From an uncultured Collinsella sp. (GTDB lineage: Bacteria > Actinomycetota > Coriobacteriia > Coriobacteriales > Coriobacteriaceae), in NCBI GenBank assembly GCA_958436995.1, contig CAUBMI010000080.1, forward strand, positions 1 through 7,023: a stretch of 7,023 nt of DNA, given 5' to 3'. Both the position numbers and the translations under genes were made by a program. Shown one piece after another: positions 1 to 5,232 of the stretch. The first letter of the stretch is position 1; each line of letters begins with the position of its first letter. Under the pieces are notes generated by a model that had not been told where the DNA came from, made no database searches, and was given only the letters and a program-made list of their open reading frames with translations.

Positions 1-771
1 ATGCATGTCACGATTGGTGACGAGACCGTCGAGGACGGCTCGATCGATCCGCTCGAGATTTACTCGCGCTGTAACGAGTTTGGTGTGATGCCCAAGACCA
101 GTGGCTGTTCGCCAGCGGATTTTGCGCATGTGTACGACCGCATCCATGCCGAGCAACCCGACGCGACTATTTTGCATCTTGCATATTCCGAGGCCACGAC
201 CTGTTCGCATCAGTCCTCTAAGATTGCGGCCCAGGGGCGCGACTACGTGTTCTCCATGGACACGCGCTTTGTCTCGGTGGGCCAGTCGCTCGTTGTCGTC
301 GAGACTGCCAAATACATCGAGGCTCACCCCGATGCCACCGTCGACGAGATCTTTGCATTTACGAACTCCGTCATGGACCGCGTGCTGCTGGGCTTTGTTC
401 CTACGGACCTTGCCTTCCTTAAGGCGGGCGGTCGCTTGTCCAACGTCGCGTTCCTGGGCGCCCATCTGCTCAAGATTAAGCCCTGCATTGAGGTAACGGG
501 CGGCAAGTTCGTGGCAACCAAGAAGTTCCGCGGCTCTATGCTCAAATGCGCCCGCGCCTTTATTGACCACATGGTTGCCAAGGGCGAGATCGACTACTCG
601 CACATTGGCTTGGCATATTCGGTAGGTCTTTCCGAGGAGCTGCGCGACGACATGGAAGTCTATGCGCACGACCTGGGCTTTAAGGACATTACCTGGACTC
701 AGGTCGGCGGCGTCATCTCGAGCCATTGCGGCCCGACCGCCTTCGGCGCGGTGCTCACGCTCAAGGCGTAA
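1..771 (+). CDS. DegV family protein, probable fatty-acid-binding protein (5' end missing)
   Basis: DegV (FakB-like) proteins bind a fatty acid in a deep pocket and present its carboxylate to a fatty-acid kinase for phosphorylation, feeding exogenous fatty acids into phospholipid synthesis in the cytoplasm. Visible family marks, numbered from position 1: TSGCSPADF (33-41), the D-x-x-x-V-S-V-G segment (87-94), GGRLS (143-147), the K-I-K-P...G-G-K-F-V...K-x-R-G stretch (158-178) and the C-terminal H-C-G-P-x-x-F-G (242-249), whose histidine matches the family's ligand-contacting histidine. The family is normally about 280 residues and begins with a D-S-x-x-D loop roughly 25-30 residues before the V-T-I-G-D strand seen here. 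The ATG at position 1 is therefore probably an internal methionine and the true start lies outside the window. One oddity: the usual S-G-T-Y-Q-S-A segment is replaced by T-T-C-S-H-Q-S-S (66-73). The ligand is unknown. Family assignment is firm; the kinase partner is not visible. Confidence 0.9.
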   Translation: MHVTIGDETVEDGSIDPLEIYSRCNEFGVMPKTSGCSPADFAHVYDRIHAEQPDATILHLAYSEATTCSHQSSKIAAQGRDYVFSMDTRFVSVGQSLVVVETAKYIEAHPDATVDEIFAFTNSVMDRVLLGFVPTDLAFLKAGGRLSNVAFLGAHLLKIKPCIEVTGGKFVATKKFRGSMLKCARAFIDHMVAKGEIDYSHIGLAYSVGLSEELRDDMEVYAHDLGFKDITWTQVGGVISSHCGPTAFGAVLTLKA

Positions 772-802
772 GGCCTGGCGTCTATCGATATCTATTGTCT
801 CG

Positions 803-840
803 GCGGCGGGTGGGTTGTGACAACCTTCCCGCCGCTTTTG
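803..840 (+). terminator. Rho-independent terminator after the DegV gene
   Basis: GCGGCGGG (803-810) pairs with CCCGCCGC (828-835). An inner GGTTG (813-817) pairs with CAACC (821-825) around a three-base loop. The stem is followed by TTTTG. This is a strong G+C-rich hairpin with a short T run, about 30 bp after the stop codon, and it separates this gene from pflA. Confidence 0.8.
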
Positions 841-880
841 TGTGGGGCCAAATAGAACAACCCAATTGACCACTAAACCG

Positions 881-908
881 TTTCACCATCATGCGTATGG
901 GCTAGAAT
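881..908 (+). promoter_or_regulatory. Possible pflA promoter
   Basis: TAGAAT at 903-908 matches five of six bases of the -10 consensus. The best-placed -35 (TTTCAC, 881-886, 16-bp spacer) is poor. Transcription would start near 915, giving a leader of about 40 nt. The support is the good -10 plus the terminator upstream, which implies that pflA needs its own promoter. Confidence 0.35.
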
Positions 909-957
909 GGCTCTGGCATTTATGTAACTAAAACCAATGAGAGGTAAGGTAGCGGGA

Positions 958-1776
958 ATGGCTGAGATGACGCTCGAGGGTGTGGACGCTCGTCCCGAGG
1001 ACTCCGCGTTTGCCCTGGGCCGCGTACATTCGATTGAAACGATGGGTACGGTCGACGGACCCGGCATCCGCTTCGTAGTGTTTGTCCAGGGCTGTCCCAT
1101 GCGCTGCGCGTATTGCCACAATCCCGATACCTGGTCGGTTAACGGCGGCACGATGGTGACCGTCGAGCACCTGATGGACGAGTTCCAGAGCAATCATGAG
1201 TTTTACCGCAGCGGCGGAATTACGGTTTCGGGCGGCGAGCCACTTCTGCAGCCCGAGTTTTTGGCCGACCTGTTCCGTGCAATGCACAACAACCCCGATG
1301 GTCGTGTACATACCTGCCTGGATAGCTGTGGCTACGCCTTCGACCCTCAGCATCCCGAGAAGTTCGATGCCGTGCTCAACGAGACCGACATGGTTTTGCT
1401 CGACATCAAGCATGCCGACCCGGTCGAGCATAAAAGGCTGACCGGTTGTGACCCCGCACGCATCCTGGCGTTTGGCGATGAGCTGGCGCGTCGCAGGATC
1501 AAGGTCGTTATCCGCCACGTGGTGGTACCGGGCATTACCGACACGGTGGAGGAGTGCGAGGCGCTCGGTCGTTTAATCGCCCCGTGGCATAACGTGGTCG
1601 GCCTGGAGATGCTGCCGTATCACACCATGGGTGTCGTCAAATACGAGCAGCTGGGGATTCCCTATAAGCTTGAGGGCGTGCCCCAGATGGATACCGCGCG
1701 CATGCCCGAGCTGCGCAACGCCGTCATGACGGGCATGAAAAAGCGCCGCGCCGAACTCAAAAACGCCATCGACTAG
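958..1776 (+). CDS. pflA: Pyruvate formate-lyase activating enzyme (radical SAM)
   Basis: This cytoplasmic iron-sulfur enzyme reductively cleaves S-adenosylmethionine to install the glycyl radical on pyruvate formate-lyase, needed for anaerobic pyruvate cleavage to acetyl-CoA and formate. Numbered from the chosen start, the [4Fe-4S] motif C-x3-C-x2-C is C46, C50 and C53, followed by H-N-P-D-T-W as in classical PFL activases. The SAM-binding V-S-G-G-E-P motif is at about 90-95, D-I-K-H at 149-152, and R-H-V-V-V-P-G at 186-192. It has 272 residues against about 245 for the E. coli enzyme; the extra length is mainly a 20-residue N-terminal extension. There is no inserted ferredoxin-like cysteine domain between the radical-SAM motif and S-G-G-E-P, which argues for PFL rather than other glycyl-radical enzymes. 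The ATG at 958 is preferred over the in-frame ATG at 937 because GAGGTAAGG (941-949) lies at ribosome-binding distance only from 958. No pflB is present nearby in the window. Confidence 0.93.
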   Translation: MAEMTLEGVDARPEDSAFALGRVHSIETMGTVDGPGIRFVVFVQGCPMRCAYCHNPDTWSVNGGTMVTVEHLMDEFQSNHEFYRSGGITVSGGEPLLQPEFLADLFRAMHNNPDGRVHTCLDSCGYAFDPQHPEKFDAVLNETDMVLLDIKHADPVEHKRLTGCDPARILAFGDELARRRIKVVIRHVVVPGITDTVEECEALGRLIAPWHNVVGLEMLPYHTMGVVKYEQLGIPYKLEGVPQMDTARMPELRNAVMTGMKKRRAELKNAID

Positions 1777-1798
1777 CGAGCCATTTTCGCCCCCAAGG

Positions 1799-1829
1799 GC
1801 ACTCATTGGGGACAGACTTAAATGAGTGC
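1799..1829. repeat. REP-like hairpin at the edge of a gene relic
   Basis: GCACTCATT (1799-1807) and AATGAGTGC (1821-1829) form a perfect 9-bp inverted repeat around a 13-base loop, GGGGACAGACTTA. The loop resembles the GGGGACAGAC-type palindromic repeats I associate with REP elements mobilised by Y1-family transposases; that likeness is from memory. The element begins 23 bp after the pflA stop codon, and the relic hydrolase frame opens inside its right arm, so it marks a probable deletion or insertion boundary. Confidence 0.55.
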
Positions 1830-2047
1830 GCGATGGCATTGCGGGCGAGCATGTTTTGGTGCGCAACAAGGCAGGCTGGATTAGCGAGGATGGTTACTAT
1901 TCGACATGCGATGCGGGCCTTATCGGCATCGATGGTCGTACCTATGTCATGAGCGTCATGACATCGATGCCGTGGGGCGACCGCTCGAGCGAGGTTACGG
2001 CCGTGATTGCAAAGGCTCTGTTTGATATGCGAGCTGCGCTGGCTTAG
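1826..2047 (+). pseudogene. C-terminal relic of a serine beta-lactamase-like hydrolase
   Basis: An open frame of 73 codons begins immediately after an in-frame TGA (1823-1825), with a GTG and no ribosome binding site. Its content looks like the last quarter of a class A beta-lactamase/serine-hydrolase fold. N-K-A-G-W (14-18) sits where the family has the K-T-G motif, followed by the D-A-G-L-I-G-I-D-G-R-T-Y-V-M-S-V-M strand pair and a C-terminal helix. The nucleophile S-x-x-K and the rest of the fold are absent, since pflA occupies the DNA upstream. I read it as a decayed 3' remnant with a REP-like hairpin at the break. It could instead be a translated small protein, but no start signal supports that. 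Assignment rests on pattern recognition of a short segment. Confidence 0.55.
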
Positions 2048-2078
2048 CGTGTTCGTTTGGCGAGGTCAAACAAAATGC

Positions 2079-2087
2079 TGGTACCAT
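2079..2087 (+). promoter_or_regulatory. Possible extended -10 promoter of mtnN
   Basis: TGG followed by TACCAT forms a TGn-extended -10 with four of six consensus bases. It would start transcription near 2094, about 32 nt before the mtnN start codon. A TTGGCG at 2057-2062 could act as -35 but its 19-bp spacing is poor. Weak evidence. Confidence 0.25.
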
Positions 2088-2125
2088 ACCGTGGTTGAGA
2101 ATTTCGTATAGGTTTGGGGAATGGT

Positions 2126-2866
2126 ATGGCTACCATCGCGATTATCGGTGCGCTCGAAAAAGAGATCATGCAGATTAAGGAAGAGCTGAGCGACGTTTGC
2201 GAGGCACGGGAGGCAGGCTTGACCGTTGTGAGCGGCGAGCTCGACGGCCTGACAGTCGTCGCCACAACGGCGGGCATGGGCACGGTGAACGCCGCCGCTG
2301 CAACACAGCACCTCATTAGCAAGTATGCTCCGCAGGCTGTTGTGTTTTCGGGCATTGCGGGCGGTTTGAACCCCAAGCTCCATATCGACGACGTGGTCAT
2401 TGGCAAACGCCTACGCTATCTGGATACCGATACCGCGCTTATCGCCGAGTCCGCACCGGGGCTTGAGGAGTTTGGTTCGACGCCCGCGCTGGTCGATATT
2501 GCCGTCGACGTGCTTGCTGAGCGTGGGTTCGTTGACGCTTCGACAAATGCAGTCGCTTCGAACGAGGGCACCAAACAGTTCCTGGTCGGCACGATTGCCA
2601 CGGGTAACCGCTTTGTGACGGGCGCCGCCATGCGTAACGACGCTATCGAAGCGACGCATGCCGATTGTGTCGGCATGGAGGGCGCGGCGATTGCCCATGT
2701 CGCAACCAAAAATGGTGTCGATTGCCTGGTGTTGCGCGCTATCAGCGATAATTGTGACGAGGCGTACGATGCAATTTGCGACCGAGAGTTCGATCTGTTC
2801 GAGTACGCGCGTGTCGCAAGTAACATCACGCTCGATATCGTCCGCCGCATTGCCGCTGCGCAATAG
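2126..2866 (+). CDS. mtnN: 5'-methylthioadenosine/S-adenosylhomocysteine nucleosidase
   Basis: This cytoplasmic enzyme hydrolyses the N-glycosidic bond of methylthioadenosine and S-adenosylhomocysteine, releasing adenine and recycling the by-products of methylation and polyamine synthesis. The fold is visible in order from the chosen start: I-A-I-I-G-A-L-E-K-E (4-13) with E13 matching E. coli Glu12; G-M-G-T-V-N-A-A (50-57); the G-I-A-G-G-L strand (76-81); V-G-M-E-G-A-A (182-188) with E185 matching Glu174; and R-A-I-S-D (204-208) with D208 matching the catalytic Asp197. It has 246 residues, slightly longer than the usual 230, with extra residues around 105-125. The ATG at 2126 gives the canonical N-terminus and has GGGGA (2116-2120) five bases upstream; the earlier in-frame TTG at 2114 overlaps that site. 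engB follows after 38 bp with no terminator between, so the two are probably cotranscribed. Confidence 0.93.
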   Translation: MATIAIIGALEKEIMQIKEELSDVCEAREAGLTVVSGELDGLTVVATTAGMGTVNAAAATQHLISKYAPQAVVFSGIAGGLNPKLHIDDVVIGKRLRYLDTDTALIAESAPGLEEFGSTPALVDIAVDVLAERGFVDASTNAVASNEGTKQFLVGTIATGNRFVTGAAMRNDAIEATHADCVGMEGAAIAHVATKNGVDCLVLRAISDNCDEAYDAICDREFDLFEYARVASNITLDIVRRIAAAQ

Positions 2867-2893
2867 CGCGCTCTTTTGTAAGAACCTACGACC

Positions 2894-2899
2894 AAGGAG
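2894..2899 (+). promoter_or_regulatory. Ribosome binding site that sets the engB start
   Basis: AAGGAG lies 5 bases before the ATG at 2905. The alternative in-frame GTG at 2899 overlaps this site, so 2905 is the better start. Confidence 0.75.
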
Positions 2900-2904
2900 T
2901 GTCC

Positions 2905-3495
2905 ATGGCCGATTCCATTAACTACCAGCTTGCCAAGTTCGTCGCCAGCTACGGCAAGGTTTCGCAGATTCCCGAGTCCACCTGCCCCGAAGTGAGCTTT
3001 GTCGGCCGCTCCAATGTGGGCAAGTCGTCGATTATGAACAAGCTCTTTGGCCGCAAGAACCTGGTCAAGGTTTCGAGCACACCGGGCAAGACAAGCAACA
3101 TCAATTTCTTCGAGGCCGACGACGTGCACTTCGTCGACCTGCCGGGCTATGGTTTCGCCCGTCGTTCTAAGGCCGAGCGCGACCGCTGGGCCGAGCTTAT
3201 CGGCGACTTTTTCGACTCCGAGCGCAGCTTTAACTTGGTCGTCTCGCTGGTGGACATTCGTCACGACCCCAGCAAGCTCGATCATGACATGATCGACTAC
3301 CTGCAGGGCAACGAGTTCAACTTTATCGTCTGCCTCACCAAAGCCGACAAGCTCAGCCGCACCCAGCAGGCCCGCCAGGCGGCAGCCATCAAAAAGCAGC
3401 TCAACGTCCCGGCCGAAAACGTAATCATCACAAGCTCCCAGACCGGCACCGGCATCGATGAACTCAAGCGCCGCATCGCCGAGGCCTGCCTCTAA
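2905..3495 (+). CDS. engB: Ribosome biogenesis GTP-binding protein EngB/YsxC
   Basis: This is a small TRAFAC-class GTPase, generally essential in bacteria, that binds the large ribosomal subunit and assists its late assembly. All G motifs are present: G1 G-R-S-N-V-G-K-S-S (34-42), the switch/G2 T-P-G-K-T (59-63) and the following I-N-F-F, G3 D-L-P-G-Y-G (78-83), G4 T-K-A-D (145-148) and G5 S-S-Q-T-G (177-181). The 196-residue length is typical, and the one-domain layout with D-L-P-G-Y-G separates it from Era and Der. There is no signal peptide or membrane segment. It is the downstream gene of the mtnN-engB pair, and the large hairpin at 3527-3578 follows 31 bp after its stop codon and can terminate its transcript. 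Confidence 0.95.
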   Translation: MADSINYQLAKFVASYGKVSQIPESTCPEVSFVGRSNVGKSSIMNKLFGRKNLVKVSSTPGKTSNINFFEADDVHFVDLPGYGFARRSKAERDRWAELIGDFFDSERSFNLVVSLVDIRHDPSKLDHDMIDYLQGNEFNFIVCLTKADKLSRTQQARQAAAIKKQLNVPAENVIITSSQTGTGIDELKRRIAEACL

Positions 3496-3527
3496 TCGGG
3501 CTGCAACCCCTCAAAAGCTCTCATCTA

Positions 3528-3543
3528 TATCACCCCAGTGATA
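3528..3543. promoter_or_regulatory. Candidate operator 1: TATCAC-CCCA-GTGATA
   Basis: A 16-bp palindrome with 6-bp half-sites TATCAC and GTGATA separated by 4 bp, a size suited to an Xre-type homodimer. It lies upstream of the candidate extended -10 and covers where its -35 would be. The likely ligand, by inference, is the helix-turn-helix protein encoded at 4239-4937. Confidence 0.5.
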
Positions 3544-3548
3544 GTTAT

Positions 3549-3557
3549 TGGTAAACT
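3549..3557 (+). promoter_or_regulatory. Candidate extended -10 promoter between the operators
   Basis: TGG followed directly by TAAACT is a TGn-extended -10 with four of six consensus bases. The predicted start near 3564 gives a leader of about 26 nt that keeps the AGGAGG ribosome binding site. It lies between the two operator-like palindromes and its last base overlaps the second, so a bound repressor would block it. No -35 is recognisable. Confidence 0.35.
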
Positions 3558-3572
3558 ATCACTGGGGTGATA
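3557..3572. promoter_or_regulatory. Candidate operator 2: TATCAC-TGGG-GTGATA
   Basis: Second copy of the 16-bp palindrome with identical half-sites, inverted relative to operator 1. The centre-to-centre distance is 29 bp, a little under three helical turns. It overlaps the end of the candidate -10 and ends 7 bp before the ribosome binding site. Confidence 0.5.
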
Positions 3573-3578
3573 TTTTTT

Positions 3579-3584
3579 AGGAGG
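3579..3584 (+). promoter_or_regulatory. Consensus ribosome binding site of the DUF3990 gene
   Basis: AGGAGG, a perfect Shine-Dalgarno core, lies five bases before the ATG at 3590. It abuts the T run of the hairpin, so folding or terminating there would decide whether it is present in the transcript. Confidence 0.8.
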
Positions 3585-3589
3585 TCGAT

Positions 3590-4273
3590 ATGGAGCTTTG
3601 GCACGGGTCGGAGGTTGTTGTCGAACATCCATCGTTGGATAAATGCAGGCAATTCAATGACTATGGGCGCGGGTTTTATTGCACGCCACATGAGGAAATG
3701 GCAATGGAATGGGCATGCCGGACCGAGTCTGATGGCATTGCCAATCGATATGAGCTTGATTTAGATGGCCTTGCGATTTTGGATTTGGAATCAGGTGAGT
3801 TCTCGATTCTCAACTGGCTTGCAATTCTGGCGAATAACAGAGAGTTCAATGTTTCAACGCCAGTAGCACGCGAGGGGCTTCGTTATCTGCTGGATAACTG
3901 CCTGATTGATATTTCTCCCTATGACGTTATTCGAGGCTATCGTGCAGACGATTCCTATTTCTCGTTTGCAAGACAGTTTGTCAACGGCATGATCTCGCTC
4001 AGGCAATTGCAGCGCATTATGTTTTTGGGGGATTTGGGCATTCAATATGCGCTCATGAGTGAGCGTGCGTTCTCGGCGATTAAGTTCCGCGATTGGAAGC
4101 AGGCCTCGGGAGCTGAGTTTTATCCCAAACGATTTGAGCGAGAACAGAACGCTCGACGAAAGTACCTGGATACGGTAAACGGATTTGACTCTGATGGTGT
4201 CGACATTAGGGATTTGATGGCAGGGAGGGTTGATTTAAATGATCCAAGAGTTAACGGATCGTGGGCCGAGTAG
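3590..4273 (+). CDS. DUF3990 family protein, putative ADP-ribosyltransferase-like toxin
   Basis: A 227-residue protein of the DUF3990 type, with no signal peptide or membrane segment. Visible landmarks: L-W-H-G-S (3-7) and Y-G-R-G-F-Y-C-T (25-32), which together resemble the first two parts (H5, Y30) of the H-Y-E-type NAD-binding site of ADP-ribosyltransferases; Y-D-V-I-R-G-Y-R-A-D-D-S-Y-F (111-124), the A-D-D block I recall as the most conserved part of DUF3990; and Q-Y-A-L-M-S-E-R-A (152-160), the last core strand. I recall the family being grouped with the ADP-ribosyl fold, but its chemistry and target are not shown here. It has a consensus ribosome binding site, and its 3' end overlaps the next gene by 35 nt, so the two are coupled. 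Hand counts of 3601-3660 and 3961-4020 give 48% G+C each against 55% and 60% for two engB stretches, suggesting transfer. Family fairly sure; toxin role inferred. Confidence 0.8.
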   Translation: MELWHGSEVVVEHPSLDKCRQFNDYGRGFYCTPHEEMAMEWACRTESDGIANRYELDLDGLAILDLESGEFSILNWLAILANNREFNVSTPVAREGLRYLLDNCLIDISPYDVIRGYRADDSYFSFARQFVNGMISLRQLQRIMFLGDLGIQYALMSERAFSAIKFRDWKQASGAEFYPKRFEREQNARRKYLDTVNGFDSDGVDIRDLMAGRVDLNDPRVNGSWAE

Positions 4274-4937
4274 GACATACCCCGTCTACTACCTTGAGGA
4301 TGCAATGAACAACCTCGGCGACTGCTTTGACTATGCCGTTAACGATTATGGGGCAGAAGGATCGGAAGTTGCTGAACTCTTTTGCCTGAGCGGCGTAGCC
4401 CGCGAGTTCGAACGCGGCAACGCATGGGTCGTATCGGGAAAATCGGGCGTTGAGCTGTTTGCGCTCATTGCCGAAAGGTTCGGCTATCAATCAAGGCCGA
4501 TGCCAAATCGAACCTACCGATTCGAAAAGACACCGGAATATTGGACAGGCTGGATATTGGCATACCTTCAGTGGCGCCTAGGAGAGTCTTTCGAAGATTT
4601 GCTGCATGTCGTTCCATTCGATGTGCTACGCAGTCTGTACTACCCCTGGCACGAAGCCTCGGAGGAACGCGTGGCTCGCCTCGTCTGCGATATGGCGAAA
4701 AAAGCGTCCAGGCAAACCAAACTTGCGTTAGCAAGAAAGAGGCTCAAGAAAACCCAACAGGACCTGGCATACGAATCGGGTGTGTCACTCCGCTCAATCC
4801 AAATGTACGAACAGCGCCAGAGAAACATCAATGAAGCTTCGGTTACAAGCGTAAGAGCCATAGCAAAAGCCCTCCACTGCAACATCGAAGACCTCCTAGA
4901 ACCAGTCTTCGAATACAAAGAAACCAGCGCCGCCTAA
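4239..4937 (+). CDS. Xre-type HTH protein with novel N-terminal domain, putative antitoxin/autorepressor
   Basis: A 232-residue two-part protein. The C-terminal part (about 161-222) is an Xre/HTH_3 domain: L-A-L-A-R-K-R-L-K-K-T-Q-Q-D-L-A (162-177), the recognition-helix segment S-L-R-S-I-Q-M-Y-E-Q (183-192) and A-L-H-C-N-I-E-D-L-L (211-220). The N-terminal part (18-150) is not a family I can name. It contains G-S-E-V-A-E-L-F...S-G-V-A (41-54), S-G-K-S-G-V-E-L (67-73 region), P-E-Y-W-T-G-W-I-L-A-Y-L-Q-W (99-112) and W-H-E-A-S-E-E (137-143). The first segment loosely resembles DUF3791, small proteins I recall beside DUF3990 genes; that link is tentative. The ATG at 4239 has GGAGGG (4224-4229) nine bases upstream and lies inside the preceding gene, implying coupled translation. 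By inference it neutralises the DUF3990 protein and binds the paired palindromes at 3528-3572. An ordinary regulator remains possible. Confidence 0.8.
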   Translation: MIQELTDRGPSRTYPVYYLEDAMNNLGDCFDYAVNDYGAEGSEVAELFCLSGVAREFERGNAWVVSGKSGVELFALIAERFGYQSRPMPNRTYRFEKTPEYWTGWILAYLQWRLGESFEDLLHVVPFDVLRSLYYPWHEASEERVARLVCDMAKKASRQTKLALARKRLKKTQQDLAYESGVSLRSIQMYEQRQRNINEASVTSVRAIAKALHCNIEDLLEPVFEYKETSAA

Positions 4938-5045
4938 ACCAAGCACACAGCCGATGCCCGCCTCTAGGAAGTGCTCCAGCCTAGCAAGAGCCCCTACCAA
5001 TAAAAAGCCAAATTATCAGCCCGGCGCCCTTTCAAAGCGTGGGTC
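4938..5045. other. Intergenic stretch without recognisable content
   Basis: Between the end of the HTH gene and the large palindrome I see no coding frame, promoter or T-rich hairpin. The flanking genes converge here. The HTH gene therefore has no clear terminator of its own other than the palindrome that follows. Confidence 0.5.
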
Positions 5046-5232
5046 CCTGTAGACATCGCCGGCAATGTTGTTGTAGGGCCGCCCAAGGGCATCCCCTTAA
5101 AAACATTCCGCAGCACGAGGCCCGCTTATCCGCAGCTCCGAAGGAGCAGGATAAGCGGGCCTCAAGTGCGAGGACGTTTTTAAGGGGATGCCCCTGGGTG
5201 GTCCGGACAGACCGATCGGCGATGTCTACAGG
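5046..5232. repeat. Large imperfect palindrome (about 187 bp) at the thrB 3' end
   Basis: Nested complementary blocks are arranged around one centre. CCTGTAGACATCGCC (5046-5060) pairs with 5218-5232. The 18-bp block GGGCATCCCCTTAAAAAC (5087-5104) pairs perfectly with 5176-5193, and its outer flank 5076-5084 pairs with 5196-5204, counting G-T pairs. AGGCCCGCTTATCC (5118-5131) pairs with 5149-5162. GCTCC/GGAGC (5135-5139/5143-5147) closes a GAA loop. The outermost 7 bp on the right are the last codon and stop codon region of thrB. It lies between two convergent genes, so it may end both transcripts, although no long T run directly follows any stem. The symmetry and size also fit a MITE- or REP-like mobile-element relic. 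Family not recognised. Confidence 0.85.

Larger units (their letters stand above)
3527..3578 (+). terminator. Perfect 20-bp hairpin with T run: engB terminator overlapping an operator
   Basis: Left arm 3527-3546 and right arm 3554-3573 are perfect reverse complements around a 7-base loop, and TTTTTT (3573-3578) follows. On the + strand this is a textbook intrinsic terminator for engB. It is unusual in ending directly at the ribosome binding site (3579-3584) of the next gene, and in that each arm is itself palindromic, described separately as operators. Confidence 0.7.

Noticed and set aside
866..879. Possible FNR-type anaerobic regulator site upstream of pflA
   Set aside because: TTGAC matches one half-site, but the second half (AAACC) matches only one of five bases, so there is no usable palindrome.
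2048..2125. SAM- or SAH-type riboswitch before mtnN
   Set aside because: Only 78 bases are available, the likely leader is about 32 nt, and no multi-helix structure or terminator is visible.
2416..3285. Long open frame on the minus strand across mtnN and engB
   Set aside because: Both + strand genes are unmistakable. The antisense frame shows no recognisable domain and is a by-product of the codon bias.
3548..3576. TTGGTA and TATTTT as a -35/-10 pair with 17-bp spacing before the DUF3990 gene
   Set aside because: Transcription would begin near 3583, inside the ribosome binding site, leaving a leaderless message. The TGn-TAAACT element fits better.
5046..5232. CRISPR array or tRNA in the repeat-rich region
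   Set aside because: The repeats are inverted around one centre rather than direct and spaced, and no cloverleaf with a T-arm sequence is present.
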